Positions 36,995 to 46,912 of a DNA stretch of 64,000 bases are shown here, piece by piece; position 1 is the first letter of the stretch; every line of letters starts with the position of its first letter. This DNA is from Sulfurospirillum arcachonense DSM 9755 (GTDB taxonomy: Bacteria; Campylobacterota; Campylobacteria; Campylobacterales; Sulfurospirillaceae). A model generated the notes under the pieces. That model searched no databases, had not been told where the DNA came from, and saw only the letters and a list, made by a program, of their open reading frames with translations. The stretch covers positions 186,001 to 250,000 of the forward strand of contig NZ_JFBL01000001.1 of NCBI RefSeq assembly GCF_000597725.1, in the 5' to 3' direction. The position numbers were made by a program, and so were the translations under genes.

Positions 36995-37833
36995 GAAACT
37001 CTTTTCTCCTTTTTAAATATCTTTTCAAAATTTGAACTATTCCATTTTGTAAAGTTCTCTGGATTTAAAGGTCTTGTGATAAACCGTACTTCATAATGAA
37101 GATGTGGGCCTGTTGAGAGTCCACTATTTCCAGTGTATGCAATAATATCACCTTTTTTTACAAAAGTACCTGACTTAACAGGAAACTTTTTACTTAAATG
37201 AGCATACGTTGTTTTAAATCCATAATTATGGTCTATTATAACTAAATTTCCAAAACCACTGCTTTTATGATAGCCTGCATACTCAACAACCCCATCAGCA
37301 GGAGCATGAACTGGTGTCATCTTTTTTGCTCTTAAATCTAAGCCTCTATGAAACTCTTTTCTTTTTAAAATAGGATGTGTTCTCCAACCAAACTTTCCAC
37401 TATAACCGTTAGAAGCAACAACAGGACCATTTGGTATATTATTAAAGAAAACTTTTTGTTGCGCTGAAGTAAATTTAATATTTTGAAGCCTGACATCTAC
37501 TTCTGTTTCTAACGATGGTGTAATACCAACTAAAGCTTCCATATCAGTAATTGATTCTTTTATCGTATTATATTCTTCATTTTTTACTTTGATTTCAGCA
37601 AGTAATTTATCATTTTTATTTTTTAAAATTACTTGTTCATTGACTATCTTCTCTTTTTTATGTTCTAGGTCATCAACTTGATCAATTAAAAAATTAATAA
37701 GATATGAACCTGCAGCTATCAAAAATATTATAAATAACGTAAAATAAAGTACAAATCTTTTTATAATTTGATTTAAAAGATAATGTTTTGAACCATTCAC
37801 ATCTGTTATGGTTATAGTAAACTTATCGCGCAT
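36934..37833 (-). CDS. M23 (LytM) peptidoglycan endopeptidase, Csd1/Csd2-like
   Basis: A 299-residue membrane-anchored peptidase with one N-terminal membrane helix (about 27-50), a coiled coil (about 50-100) and a LytM domain. The zinc and catalytic residues are intact: HRGLDLRA, TTYAHLS and GPHLHYEVR. Length, topology and the neighbouring bactofilin match the Csd1/Csd2 enzymes that cut peptide cross-links to set cell curvature. Which of the two it is cannot be said. The gene starts 11 bases inside folC and ends 61 bases inside the bactofilin gene. Confidence 0.88.
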   Translation of the reverse strand: MRDKFTITITDVNGSKHYLLNQIIKRFVLYFTLFIIFLIAAGSYLINFLIDQVDDLEHKKEKIVNEQVILKNKNDKLLAEIKVKNEEYNTIKESITDMEALVGITPSLETEVDVRLQNIKFTSAQQKVFFNNIPNGPVVASNGYSGKFGWRTHPILKRKEFHRGLDLRAKKMTPVHAPADGVVEYAGYHKSSGFGNLVIIDHNYGFKTTYAHLSKKFPVKSGTFVKKGDIIAYTGNSGLSTGPHLHYEVRFITRPLNPENFTKWNSSNFEKIFKKEKRVSWQSLIKLMQNHLRLPKPQS

Positions 37834-38968
37834 TTAAAAACTTCTCCACTACCGAAAAAGAACCAAAAACTAAGTACTCTAAATCTTTTTCTATTTTTTT
37901 GAATTGTGAGTATTTTATATTTTGAGAATTTAAAGCCTCTTCTAAAGAACTTTTTAACACTTCTCTCTCATTTGATATATCTATAATTTGAACCTCTTGA
38001 ATAATAGGGTGTAAAATAGACAAAATTTTTGTATACTCTTTATCATTGTAGCTATTATAAACTAAAACTACTTTTTTTGTTCTAAAATGTTCTAATAAAA
38101 CCGATGCAGCCATAGGATTATGCCCCACATCAATAGTTACGTTATTAGATATTTTTTGACATCTTCCAAAAAGTTTTAGACCATCTAATAGATTTACATC
38201 AACTTCAAAACCTAAAAGTCTATATGCACAAAATGCTGTAGAAAAATTATTATAAAAAAATGCTGGATAATTTTTACTTTGTATATAATTTTTTAAGTCA
38301 TCATAAAATTCATCTTCTAAAAAACTATCAGCAAAAAACAGATCTCTTTTTATTTCATTCACTCTTTTTAAAGCTAAATCATATACCATATTATCATACT
38401 GCTTAGCTAAAAGTGCATCATTATTTATGCTTCTTAATTTTGTATTTGCAATTTCTTCAATACTATGTCCTAAAAAGGATTCGTGATCGTACCCAATAGG
38501 AGTAACTATACTAAGCTCCTTTTTAAAAACATTTGTAGCATCGTATTCACCACCAAGACCCGCTTCTAAAACAACATATTCACAGTTTTCACAAAAAATC
38601 AACATTGCTAATAAAGTTGTATATTCAAAATATGATAGAGCATTAGAATCATCAACATCCAAAATATTTTGTAATTTTTTATGTGTACTTTCAAGTAAAT
38701 TATCTTCTACATCTAAGCCATTAACCCATATTCGCTCATTAAACTTTAAAATATGTGGTGAGCTATAATGTCCAACTTTATAACCTTTTACATGTAAAAG
38801 ATGGGCTAAAGCTCTCCCTGTTGAGCCTTTAGCATTCGTTCCAACTATGTGCACTATTTTAGGCAATATAAAATATTTTTCTATTTTTTTATATATGTTA
38901 GGAAATCTTTCATAATCTATTTTCTCATAAAAAAGTGGCTTTGCTGCCAAAAAATTTTCTAATCTCAT
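37823..38968 (-). CDS. folC: Dihydrofolate synthase / folylpolyglutamate synthase
   Basis: It ligates glutamate to dihydropteroate and folates with ATP. The Mur-ligase-type P-loop is visible as VGTNAKGSTGRALAHLL, followed by YSSPHILKFNERIWVNG and the ATP/Mg loop LEAGLGGEYDATNVF. The C-terminal domain begins near IDVGHNPMAA. At 381 residues it is a little short compared with E. coli (422) but similar to other Campylobacterota. Its ATG directly follows the diguanylate cyclase stop (TAG-ATG). One TACATGTA copy (38789) encodes HLLHVKGYK. Confidence 0.94.
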   Translation of the reverse strand: MRLENFLAAKPLFYEKIDYERFPNIYKKIEKYFILPKIVHIVGTNAKGSTGRALAHLLHVKGYKVGHYSSPHILKFNERIWVNGLDVEDNLLESTHKKLQNILDVDDSNALSYFEYTTLLAMLIFCENCEYVVLEAGLGGEYDATNVFKKELSIVTPIGYDHESFLGHSIEEIANTKLRSINNDALLAKQYDNMVYDLALKRVNEIKRDLFFADSFLEDEFYDDLKNYIQSKNYPAFFYNNFSTAFCAYRLLGFEVDVNLLDGLKLFGRCQKISNNVTIDVGHNPMAASVLLEHFRTKKVVLVYNSYNDKEYTKILSILHPIIQEVQIIDISNEREVLKSSLEEALNSQNIKYSQFKKIEKDLEYLVFGSFSVVEKFLNAR

Positions 38969-40516
38969 CTATTTTGGATTAGGCATAACTTGATTTCTTC
39001 CACCCTCTTTTGCTTTATAAAGCATCTTATCTGCATTTGATATAACTTCTTTCCCAGAAGCTGAATTAGCTCTTTGTGCAATACCACAACTAATTTTTAT
39101 ATCTATTCTCTCGTTTTTATATATAAATTTATAATTTTCTATGATTTTTCTTATTTTATCAGCAAACAAAGAACCTTGATTTAAATCAACTCCAGGTAAA
39201 ATTGCTAGAAACTCTTCGCCACCATATCTCCCAACAAAATCTGCTTGCCTTACATATTTTCTTAAAATTTTTCCAAGAGTTGATAGAATAAGATCACCTG
39301 CTTCATGCCCATAAGTATCATTTACGACTTTAAAATGATCAATATCTAAAAAACAAATAGTATAATCAATCTTATATCTAATATAAGCTTCTTCTACTCT
39401 TTTTAACTCTTTTTCTAAAGCTCTTTTTGTTGCTACATTTGTTAAAAAATCTTCTTTACTCTCTTGCTTTGCAATTAATAAAGCGTTTTCTAATTTTTTA
39501 ACTCTTGTATGAAGTTTAGCTATAGTCTTTTGGTTCTCACCCATTTTAAGACTTAAACCTTTACTTTCATTTTCTAAAGAATTTGCAATATTAATTAACC
39601 TATTATGAATTGATTCAAAACCATCTTTAGAAAAATTGATATCATTTAAATCTTTTTTAATATTTTGAACTTCTTCACTACTCATATTAGTACTGTCTAT
39701 AAGATCAAATATTTTTTTATTAATCTCATCTAAAATTTTATCTAAAGTAGAAATTTTATTTTTTACTTCTTCTTTATCTAATTCTATTCTCTTTTTTATA
39801 AACTGTTTAATTTCATCTTGCATAGCAGGAGAAGATATTGCCTGAGGAGAATTTCTAAGTTCATAACTAATCGTTGCTAAATCATCATTCATACTTGAAG
39901 CAATTGATGGAGTAAGTGTGGCAACAATCAATGGTGCGACAACTTTATATATTTCACTATCTTCATCTTTAGACAAAATTTTATTGATGTCAAAAACCAT
40001 TTTTTCAACATCTTCTTTATTTATTTTTCCAAATTTATCAAGTTTTTTTAAAAAAGTATCATCATAATCAGATATAAATTCAAACCATTTGTCTTTTATA
40101 ATTTCCATTGATTTTACATTTTGTTTTGACTCTAATTTATCTAAAGAAGCATTTGCTAGATTAGTTGCTCGCTTATTATGTAACAATGTTACGGCTTGTA
40201 GCACTCTTTTTAATAAAAGTGAAGAAGCAGCTATAAGTTGCTCACTCTCAGCTGCATTACTCTTATTTAATCTTGCTACAAAAAAAGCCAATAATTGATC
40301 TATTGTAGAAACATTGATTTTTTTAGCTTCAGCAGACAACCTGGTATCAAGCTTATTTATATATTTTGCGACTTTTTGACAATCTTCAACTACAACACCT
40401 TTTCTTTTTGCCACTTCGCAAAAAACTTGACTATAATTATCTGGCGTAAGTGATAAATGATCAGCTCTTATTTTTTCAATACTCTCTTTGATTATTTCAT
40501 TAATTGTGCTTGCCAT
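38969..40516 (-). CDS. Diguanylate cyclase (GGDEF domain) with helical N-terminal region
   Basis: It makes the second messenger c-di-GMP. The GGDEF domain occupies about residues 345-515, with the active-site loop GGEEF (FVGRYGGEEFLAILPG) and the inhibitory I-site RxxD just upstream (RQAD), so feedback inhibition is likely. The N-terminal 340 residues are helical and coiled-coil-like, with no membrane helix or known sensor. A TIPRAP-like adaptor role cannot be excluded. It lies between lptE (13-base gap) and folC. GAGCGA before the ATG is the only ribosome-site candidate. Confidence 0.93.
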   Translation of the reverse strand: MASTINEIIKESIEKIRADHLSLTPDNYSQVFCEVAKRKGVVVEDCQKVAKYINKLDTRLSAEAKKINVSTIDQLLAFFVARLNKSNAAESEQLIAASSLLLKRVLQAVTLLHNKRATNLANASLDKLESKQNVKSMEIIKDKWFEFISDYDDTFLKKLDKFGKINKEDVEKMVFDINKILSKDEDSEIYKVVAPLIVATLTPSIASSMNDDLATISYELRNSPQAISSPAMQDEIKQFIKKRIELDKEEVKNKISTLDKILDEINKKIFDLIDSTNMSSEEVQNIKKDLNDINFSKDGFESIHNRLINIANSLENESKGLSLKMGENQKTIAKLHTRVKKLENALLIAKQESKEDFLTNVATKRALEKELKRVEEAYIRYKIDYTICFLDIDHFKVVNDTYGHEAGDLILSTLGKILRKYVRQADFVGRYGGEEFLAILPGVDLNQGSLFADKIRKIIENYKFIYKNERIDIKISCGIAQRANSASGKEVISNADKMLYKAKEGGRNQVMPNPK

Positions 40517-40529
40517 CTTAAATCGCTCC

Positions 40530-41030
40530 TTATTTCATACCCTTAATAGCTATTTTAGATATGAATTCGTTTAATGCATCCAAAGATGCCAATTTAATAG
40601 CCTCAAATCTTTTTGAATCAGAGATTATACTATTAGCCTCAATAGGGAAATCATACTCTCCTGTAGTTGAAAAACTCTCACTTTTACCATCTTTTGTTGT
40701 GTATTTTGTTTTGAGTGAAACTAAAGCTTTATAAGATACTACATAACCATCTACATCATATAAAATAGCTGAAAATGTCGTAGATCCTATAGAAATATTT
40801 AAATGTGTATCAGCTAATTCTTTACTGCTAAGTTTTCCACCAAGCCTAGTAATCACTGCTTCATTTACAGCATCTTTAATAACAACACTATTTTTTGGAT
40901 CTTTTCTACTAATTGAGACTTCTACATGTATACGTTCACCTAATGCTTCTCTAGCATATCGAACTGAAGGTTTGTACCCACATGCACTTATAAAAACTGC
41001 TATTAAAAAAAATCCAAAAATTTTATTCAT
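40530..41030 (-). CDS. lptE: LPS-assembly lipoprotein, LptE-like
   Basis: A 166-residue lipoprotein with a signal sequence ending in the lipobox ISAC (residues 14-17), followed by GYKPS. This is the common start of LptE, the outer-membrane plug that helps LptD insert lipopolysaccharide. The body has alternating beta strands (LNISIGSTTFSAILYDVDGY and VVSYKALVSLKTKY) and a helix at the end. Sequence identity to E. coli LptE is not visible, so the call rests on size, lipobox, strand pattern and the leuS neighbour, which is conserved in Campylobacterota. It overlaps leuS by one base. Confidence 0.75.
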   Translation of the reverse strand: MNKIFGFFLIAVFISACGYKPSVRYAREALGERIHVEVSISRKDPKNSVVIKDAVNEAVITRLGGKLSSKELADTHLNISIGSTTFSAILYDVDGYVVSYKALVSLKTKYTTKDGKSESFSTTGEYDFPIEANSIISDSKRFEAIKLASLDALNEFISKIAIKGMK

Positions 41031-43480
41031 TATTTTACCACCAAGTTTACTAATCTATTTGGAACATAAATCTCTTTTATTATACCTTTATCTTCTATCC
41101 ATTTGCTAGCTGCTTCTTTAGCAAGAGTTAATATCTCATCTTTTGATAAATCTTTTGCTACTTCTATTTCTGTTCTTTTTTTACCATTTACTGTAATAGG
41201 TAAAACAATACTTGATTCTACAAAAACTTCTTCTATAAGTTCTAATTTTTTAAAGTTGTTAAGTCCAAAAAGATTTTGACTAAGTTCCCAACAAGTATGA
41301 GGTATGATTGGTTCAAGTAGATTTAAAAGTACAAAATATCCTTCAGTCCATACATCTTTATTTTCTTGTGCATGTAAAGCATTTAATGCTTCCATTGATG
41401 CTGCAATTAAAGTGTTAAACGCATAACCACTTTCAAAAACTTCATTAGATTTTTTCAAAGCTTCATACACTTTTTTTCTTGCTAATTTTGACTCTTTAGA
41501 CAATGAAGAGTGATCGATACTTGGTATCTCTTTTACTACTTGAGCATTTTCACTTCTATCACTTAAACGTTTAATAAATTTATAAGCACCTTCAACAGCG
41601 CTATCATTCCACTCTAACTCTTTTTGCGGAGGAGCAGCAAATAGTATAAAAAGTCTCGCGGTATCTGCACCATATTGTTTAATAATTGCATCAGGATCAA
41701 TTGTATTGCCTTTTGATTTACTCATTTTTGAGCCATCTTTAAGTACCATACCTTGAGTTAAAAGATTTTCAAATGGCTCATCTGCAGAACTGTATCCCAT
41801 ATCTCTTAATACTTTTGTAAAAAATCTTGCATAAAGTAGATGTAAAATAGCATGTTCAATCCCACCAACATACTGATCTACATTCATCCAATAATCACTG
41901 CTTTTTTTATCAAATACTTTATCTTCCCACATAGATTGATCAGTTGTATATCTCATAAAATACCAACTAGATTGAAAAAATGTATCCATAGTGTCCGTTT
42001 CTCTTAGAGCATCCTCCCCACAACAAGGACATTTTGTATGTTTCCAAGTAGGATGCGTATCAAGAGGATTTCCTTCTCCTGTAATATCGACATCAGAAGG
42101 TAAAGCCACTGGTAGATTTTCTATTGCTTCTGGAACTAACCCACATTTTTTACAATGAATCATAGGGATTGGAGCCCCCCAATATCTTTGACGACTAATT
42201 CCCCAATCTCTTAGTTTAAAGTTAATCACTTTTTTACCAAGCTCGTTTTGCTCAAAATCATAAATGATTGCTTTTTGTGCTTTTTTAGAAGTCATTCCTG
42301 TATATTTATCAGAATTTACAAGTTTTCCATACTCTGTTGTTGGCTCAGTTCCATCAAAACTATTTTTTTCATTTTCTATTGATTGGATTATTGGTAAATC
42401 ATATTTTGTTGCAAATTCGAAATCTCTTTCATCATGAGCAGGAACAGCCATAACTGCACCTCCACCATACTCAATTAATACAAAATTTGCCACCCAAACT
42501 GGTACTTTTTCACCCGTTAGAGGATGAATTACATCTATCTCTAAACTAAGACCTTCTTTTTCATTTTGAGCACGTTCACGAGAACCCACAGCTTGCATCT
42601 CTTTAATTTTTTTGATTTTTTCTTCACTTATAAGTGAATTTTTCATCAAATATTTTACTATTTCATGCTCAGGGGCAAGAGCAGTATATGTTACACCATA
42701 AATAGTGTCAGGTCTTGTTGTAAAAACAGTGTATGCGTCAAAATTATTTCCAAGTTTTTGTTTTGACTCGTCACTTAATTGAAAATCAAACTCTAAACCT
42801 TCACTTCTTCCTATCCAATTTTCTTGCATAGTAAGAACTTGACTTGGCCAACCTTTTTCAAGTTTTTTACAATCATCTAAAAGTTCTTGTGCATAATCGG
42901 TGATTTTTAAGTAATATCCTGGCATTTGACGTTGTTCAACTGGGTTATCACATCTCCAACAACATCCCTCTTCTACTTGCTCATTTGCTAAAACTGTATG
43001 ACAAGTTTCGCACCAATTTAGAGTTGAACTTTTTTGGTATACTAAACCTTTTTTAAACATTTCTATAAAAATATGTTGTTCATGTTTTGTATAAAGTTCA
43101 TCACTTGTAGCAAACTCTCTTGTTTTAGAAAAAGAAAGCCCTAAAGAGTTTAACTCTTTTTTCATATAATCAATATTTTCATAAGTCCATTTTTTAGGAT
43201 GAATACCATGTTTAATAGCCGCATTTTCTGCAGGCATACCAAAAGAATCCCAACCAATAGGATGAAGTACGTTAAAATCTTGCTTTCTAAAATTACGAGC
43301 AATAGCATCACCAATAGTATAGTTTCTAACATGTCCCATGTGAATACGTCCACTTGGATATGGGAACATACTTAAAATATATTTTTTTTCTTTACTAAAG
43401 TCATTACTTGGTTCATGAGAACTATTTTCATTCCAATAATTTTGCCATTTTTGCTCTATAATACTAGGATTGTAATCCAT
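41030..43480 (-). CDS. leuS: Leucyl-tRNA synthetase
   Basis: Class I aminoacyl-tRNA synthetase for leucine. The HIGH motif is present as [14 protein letters not shown], the KMSKS loop as [16 protein letters not shown]1 editing domain lies between ([12 protein letters not shown] and [12 protein letters not shown]). Zinc-like Cys clusters occur at [12 protein letters not shown] with CCWRCDN and at CPCCGED. Length 816 is normal. GGAGAATTTTGA precedes the ATG. It shares a one-base overlap with lptE. No TACATGTA copy occurs in its 2451 bases. Confidence 0.98.
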   Translation of the reverse strand: MDYNPSIIEQKWQNYWNENSSHEPSNDFSKEKKYILSMFPYPSGRIHMGHVRNYTIGDAIARNFRKQDFNVLHPIGWDSFGMPAENAAIKHGIHPKKWTYENIDYMKKELNSLGLSFSKTREFATSDELYTKHEQHIFIEMFKKGLVYQKSSTLNWCETCHTVLANEQVEEGCCWRCDNPVEQRQMPGYYLKITDYAQELLDDCKKLEKGWPSQVLTMQENWIGRSEGLEFDFQLSDESKQKLGNNFDAYTVFTTRPDTIYGVTYTALAPEHEIVKYLMKNSLISEEKIKKIKEMQAVGSRERAQNEKEGLSLEIDVIHPLTGEKVPVWVANFVLIEYGGGAVMAVPAHDERDFEFATKYDLPIIQSIENEKNSFDGTEPTTEYGKLVNSDKYTGMTSKKAQKAIIYDFEQNELGKKVINFKLRDWGISRQRYWGAPIPMIHCKKCGLVPEAIENLPVALPSDVDITGEGNPLDTHPTWKHTKCPCCGEDALRETDTMDTFFQSSWYFMRYTTDQSMWEDKVFDKKSSDYWMNVDQYVGGIEHAILHLLYARFFTKVLRDMGYSSADEPFENLLTQGMVLKDGSKMSKSKGNTIDPDAIIKQYGADTARLFILFAAPPQKELEWNDSAVEGAYKFIKRLSDRSENAQVVKEIPSIDHSSLSKESKLARKKVYEALKKSNEVFESGYAFNTLIAASMEALNALHAQENKDVWTEGYFVLLNLLEPIIPHTCWELSQNLFGLNNFKKLELIEEVFVESSIVLPITVNGKKRTEIEVAKDLSKDEILTLAKEAASKWIEDKGIIKEIYVPNRLVNLVVK

Positions 43481-43555
43481 TCAAAATTCTCCATATCAAT
43501 ATCTATTTTATTTAATGTCTTCGTTAATGTGAACAAATCAAATTAAAGAAAACAT

Positions 43556-43585
43556 TAAAGCACAAAACGAGAGTTATGTGCTTTA
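43556..43585 (-). terminator. Hairpin terminator after the DUF6394 gene
   Basis: Nine-base perfect arms TAAAGCACA and TGTGCTTTA flank a 12-base loop, 12 bases past the DUF6394 stop codon. On the minus strand the right side continues with AATGTTTTCTTT. The gap also contains the leuS promoter region. Confidence 0.6.
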
Positions 43586-43596
43586 AAGTTTATTAT

Positions 43597-43935
43597 CTAA
43601 AATTCTTCGCTTGTTTTTAATGCTTCAATAAGTACAAGTGCTAAAGAAAACATATTTGCAATAATTGCACCAATAGCTAGTGAAATCGCTATAGTCATGT
43701 TACCAGACACTTGTAACACAATAAAAGCAGGGATTAGATGTAAATCTGCTACTAATGAACTTGCAAAAAGCTCTGCTGAGAGTATATTTTTTACACCAAT
43801 TTTTAAAAGTGTTGAGATCAAGTTAATACTTGCCGCAACAAATAGTGCAACTTCATTATGCTCATAAAGAAAACCAGCTGTTGTAGTTAAACTCATCAAA
43901 GCAAAAAAGATATATATTACTTTTCCCCAATCCAT
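43597..43935 (-). CDS. DUF6394 family small membrane protein
   Basis: A 112-residue protein with about four hydrophobic helices (VIYIFFALMSLTTTAGFLY, then VALFVAASINLISTLLK, HLIPAFIVLQVS and AISLAIGAIIANMFSLALVLI). It matches a small family of Campylobacterota membrane proteins without known function (DUF6394). It lies between secF and leuS. Its upstream gap carries two odd elements, a duplicated GTCTCCTTTTTAC segment that includes the ribosome site and the dispersed hairpin element, copy B. Confidence 0.8.
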   Translation of the reverse strand: MDWGKVIYIFFALMSLTTTAGFLYEHNEVALFVAASINLISTLLKIGVKNILSAELFASSLVADLHLIPAFIVLQVSGNMTIAISLAIGAIIANMFSLALVLIEALKTSEEF

Positions 43936-43941
43936 TTTTAC

Positions 43942-44023
43942 GTCTCCTTTTTACAGTCTCCTTTTTACTGAACAAAGTCCAGTAAAAATTCCTCTCACTA
44001 AAGCTTATGCTTTGCATAGAATA
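43942..44023 (-). repeat. Dispersed intergenic hairpin element, copy B (upstream of DUF6394)
   Basis: It has two parts. The first is a hairpin with arms TTTTTACTG (43962-43970) and CAGTAAAAA (43980-43988) around a 9-base loop. The second is the 28-base segment CACTAAAGC...AGAATA at 43996-44023, shared with copy A at 27 of 28 positions. A 14-base segment with the ribosome-site complement (GTCTCC) is tandemly repeated at 43942-43969. Copy C near truB has the same layout. Confidence 0.8.
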
Positions 44024-44042
44024 AACTGTAGTATCTTTTGAA

Positions 44043-44075
44043 TAGCTTTACATGTAGCATCTACATGTAAAGCTA
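44043..44075. repeat. Large perfect inverted repeat made from two TACATGTA sites after secF
   Basis: Fifteen-base arms (TAGCTTTACATGTAG and CTACATGTAAAGCTA) flank CAT. Two copies of the iterated octamer (44049-44056 and 44062-44069) are placed head to head so that the whole is one long hairpin. It begins 5 bases after the secF stop. It has no T-run, so if it ends transcription it is not a classical terminator. Confidence 0.85.
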
Positions 44076-44079
44076 AATT

Positions 44080-45051
44080 TTAGACAATACCTTGTTCGTA
44101 TTGTGCTCTCATCTTTTCTTTGTCTATTCTTCTTTTCTCTTTCATTGCTTCTTTTTTCTTATAATCTTCCACATTAAATTTTAACCATTTAAGTAAAGGA
44201 GAAGCAACAAAAATTGAACTATACGTTCCTATAATAATACCTACGAGTAAAGTAAATCCAAATCCATGAATAATTTCTCCACCAAACATCCATAACGTTA
44301 AAACAACAAAAAATGTTGTAAGTGAAGTTAAAAGTGTACGTGTTAAAGTTTTTGAAATAGAAAAATTTATAATTTCAAATAGATCAAAACTTTTTGAATT
44401 TTTCACTTCTTCTCTAATTCTATCAAATACAATAATAGTATCATTCAAGGAGTAACCTAGCAAAGTTAAAAGAGCTGCTAAAATATCTAAGTTTACATCA
44501 ATTTCAAAAAGAGCTAAGGCTCCCATAGCAATAGATATATCATGCACCAAAGCTATAATAGAAGCAACGGCAAATCTCCACTCAAATCGAATAGTGATAT
44601 ATATAAGAATGGCTATTATAGAAATAATCATTGCCATAATACCTTTTTCTCTAAGCTCACCACCTACTTTTGGCCCAACTATATCTACTCTTCTAATTTC
44701 AAAAGTACCAGTGCCTTTTAATAAACCACTAACAATATCGCCTAAATCTTCTTTCACAGAATCACTAGTATTCATAAAGCGTATAACAACTTCATCAGGA
44801 GCTCCAAATTCAGTAATTGAAGCATTAGCAAACATTGGATTAACAACAATTTGATCTCTCATCTTTTGAATTGGGGCATTACCTTCATATTTTACCTGAA
44901 CTATAGTACCACCTGAAAAATCTATACCGTAGTTAAGACCTTTTGTTCCTAAAAAAACATAAGAAGCTATTATCAACATCAATGAAAAAATAATAAAAGG
45001 AAGACTTTTACCCATAAAATTATAAGTTTTATCTTTAGAAAAAATTTGCAT
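44080..45051 (-). CDS. secF: Protein translocase subunit SecF
   Basis: Membrane subunit of the SecDF complex, which uses the proton gradient to pull proteins out of the SecYEG channel. It has six predicted helices in 323 residues, a first periplasmic domain with GLNYGIDFSGGTIVQVKY, and a core with LLTLLGYSLNDTIIVFDRIRE, the family signature. It overlaps secD by one base. Length and order yajC-secD-secF are standard. Confidence 0.97.
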   Translation of the reverse strand: MQIFSKDKTYNFMGKSLPFIIFSLMLIIASYVFLGTKGLNYGIDFSGGTIVQVKYEGNAPIQKMRDQIVVNPMFANASITEFGAPDEVVIRFMNTSDSVKEDLGDIVSGLLKGTGTFEIRRVDIVGPKVGGELREKGIMAMIISIIAILIYITIRFEWRFAVASIIALVHDISIAMGALALFEIDVNLDILAALLTLLGYSLNDTIIVFDRIREEVKNSKSFDLFEIINFSISKTLTRTLLTSLTTFFVVLTLWMFGGEIIHGFGFTLLVGIIIGTYSSIFVASPLLKWLKFNVEDYKKKEAMKEKRRIDKEKMRAQYEQGIV

Positions 45052-46634
45052 TATTTACCTTCCCCTTTTATTCCAAACCATAGTGAAAGGTTTTTACTTT
45101 TTTCAATACGAGGCATAAAATATTCATATATACCATGAGTTCCTAAAATCGCAGTTAGCATCGATGCTAAGATACCTATACTCATAGTAACTGCAAACCC
45201 TTTAATAGGACCTGTTCCATATGCATAAAGTACAACTGAAGCTAAAAGTGTTGTAATGTTCGCATCTAAGATTGCACTCATTGCATTATCATAACCTTTT
45301 TCAATTGCTTTTTGAATGCTACTACCAGAGCGAAAAAGTTCACGAATTCTTTCGTTGATAATAACATTGGCATCAACGGCCATACCAACAGTAAGAACGA
45401 TACCTGCCATACCAGGAAGCGTAAGAGTTGCTCCAAACAAGGCCATAACTGCTAAAACTATAAATAAATTTGCAATCAAAGCCACATTTGCAATCACTCC
45501 AGCTATGCCATAATATACAATCATAAAAACTACAACTAAAACAAATCCTGCAAGTAAAGCAAATGTACTAGCTTTAATACTATCAGCACCTAAACTAGGT
45601 CCCACACTTCTTTTTTCTAAAAGCTTCACAGGAGCTAAAAGTGCACCACTTCTAAGAGCAATAGCAACATCACTAGCTTCTTCTGGAGTAAAACCACCAC
45701 TAATTTGTCCGCTTCCTCCACCAATTCTTTCACGAATAACAGGAGCAGAATAAACTATGTTATCTAAAACTATAGCTAAGTGAGTACCTACATTTTTACC
45801 TGTAAAATCACCAAATATTTTTGCACCTTCACTATTGAGTGAAAAGTTAATCACTGCTTGATTCATTTTATCAAATCCAACTTTAGCATCAGTAAGCATA
45901 CTACCGTCTAAAAGAGGAACAGCTTTTAAAACATGCCTCATTTTTGGATTTCTAGAATCTGGCAATATAACATCACCATACTCACTAGCTTCTTCATCAC
46001 TCATATCATATGCTCTATCACTTCTTAGCTCATCAACTGTCATCATTTGAAGATGTGCTGCTTTAGCAATAAGTTCACGTGCACGTTGTTCTTCTTCACC
46101 TGTTTTAATACCAGGAAGTTCCACTAAGATTTTATCTTCACCTTGTCTTGCAACATTAGGTTCAGCTAAACCAAACTGATCAAGTCTATTTCTTATAGTC
46201 TCTACTGCTTGATTGATTGCAAACTGTTTTGTCGCTTCTTTTTCTAATTCATTAAGTGAAATATCATAATTTAAAGTATTTTTTTGAAGTACTAATCCAG
46301 GAATTTTTTTTAGCATTTCATCCAGATTTTTTTCTTCATCCGGATCAACTAAAGTAAGAGTAACTTTTTCATTATTAATTTTCAAATCATCTATGATGAT
46401 GTCATTATCATCTGTGAAAAACTTTATACTAGATGCTATAGATTTGATTTTTGATTTTATCGCTTCGTCTGTTTTTACACCTAAAAGCATATAAAGACCA
46501 CCTTGGAGATCTAACCCCAAGGAAATCTTAGCGCCTTTTTCAGTCTGTAGGAATGTCGGAGCTGACAAGCCTAGTCCAAAAACAATCGCAAGGAAAAAAA
46601 TCACCAATCGGTAATTTAATCCACCTTTACTCAT
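45051..46634 (-). CDS. secD: Protein translocase subunit SecD
   Basis: The larger partner of SecF, with six membrane helices and a periplasmic head. Family strings are GLDLQGGLYMLLGV (first loop), ELPGIKTGEEEQRARELI (head domain) and MVLTVGMAVDANVIINERIRE-like residues (here IVLTVGMAVDANVIINER). Length 527 is normal for the shorter Campylobacterota form. The start is next to the yajC stop (1-base overlap). It is followed directly by secF. Confidence 0.97.
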   Translation of the reverse strand: MSKGGLNYRLVIFFLAIVFGLGLSAPTFLQTEKGAKISLGLDLQGGLYMLLGVKTDEAIKSKIKSIASSIKFFTDDNDIIIDDLKINNEKVTLTLVDPDEEKNLDEMLKKIPGLVLQKNTLNYDISLNELEKEATKQFAINQAVETIRNRLDQFGLAEPNVARQGEDKILVELPGIKTGEEEQRARELIAKAAHLQMMTVDELRSDRAYDMSDEEASEYGDVILPDSRNPKMRHVLKAVPLLDGSMLTDAKVGFDKMNQAVINFSLNSEGAKIFGDFTGKNVGTHLAIVLDNIVYSAPVIRERIGGGSGQISGGFTPEEASDVAIALRSGALLAPVKLLEKRSVGPSLGADSIKASTFALLAGFVLVVVFMIVYYGIAGVIANVALIANLFIVLAVMALFGATLTLPGMAGIVLTVGMAVDANVIINERIRELFRSGSSIQKAIEKGYDNAMSAILDANITTLLASVVLYAYGTGPIKGFAVTMSIGILASMLTAILGTHGIYEYFMPRIEKSKNLSLWFGIKGEGK

Positions 46635-46912
46635 TAAACATTCTTTTCGATTTTTTTAGCTATATAATCTCTTGAAACTTTTACAGCTACGTCTTCATTA
46701 AGTTTAACTTTGATAAAATCATCTTCAGGTTTAATAACCTCACAAATAATACCACCGTTAGTTATAACACTGTCGCCTTTTTTCAAATCGGCAATCATGT
46801 TCTTATGTTCTTTAGCCTGCTTTTGTTGCGGTCTAATAACTAAGAAGTAAAAAATCGCAAAAAGAACGATTAATGGAAGCAACGACTGAACAATATCTGC
46901 ACCACCTTGCAT
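46634..46912 (-). CDS. yajC: Preprotein translocase subunit YajC
   Basis: A single-pass membrane protein that associates with SecDF. I choose the ATG at 46912 (MQGGADIVQSLLP, 92 residues) because AAAGGA lies 6-11 bases upstream. The longer frame from 46939 adds an unsupported MKIYYQRIR. Family features are the helix LIVLFAIFYFLVIRPQQKQ and the soluble tail with KKGDSVITNGGIICEV. It heads the yajC-secD-secF unit. Its start is nested in the 5' end of the divergent lnt gene. Confidence 0.93.
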   Translation of the reverse strand: MQGGADIVQSLLPLIVLFAIFYFLVIRPQQKQAKEHKNMIADLKKGDSVITNGGIICEVIKPEDDFIKVKLNEDVAVKVSRDYIAKKIEKNV

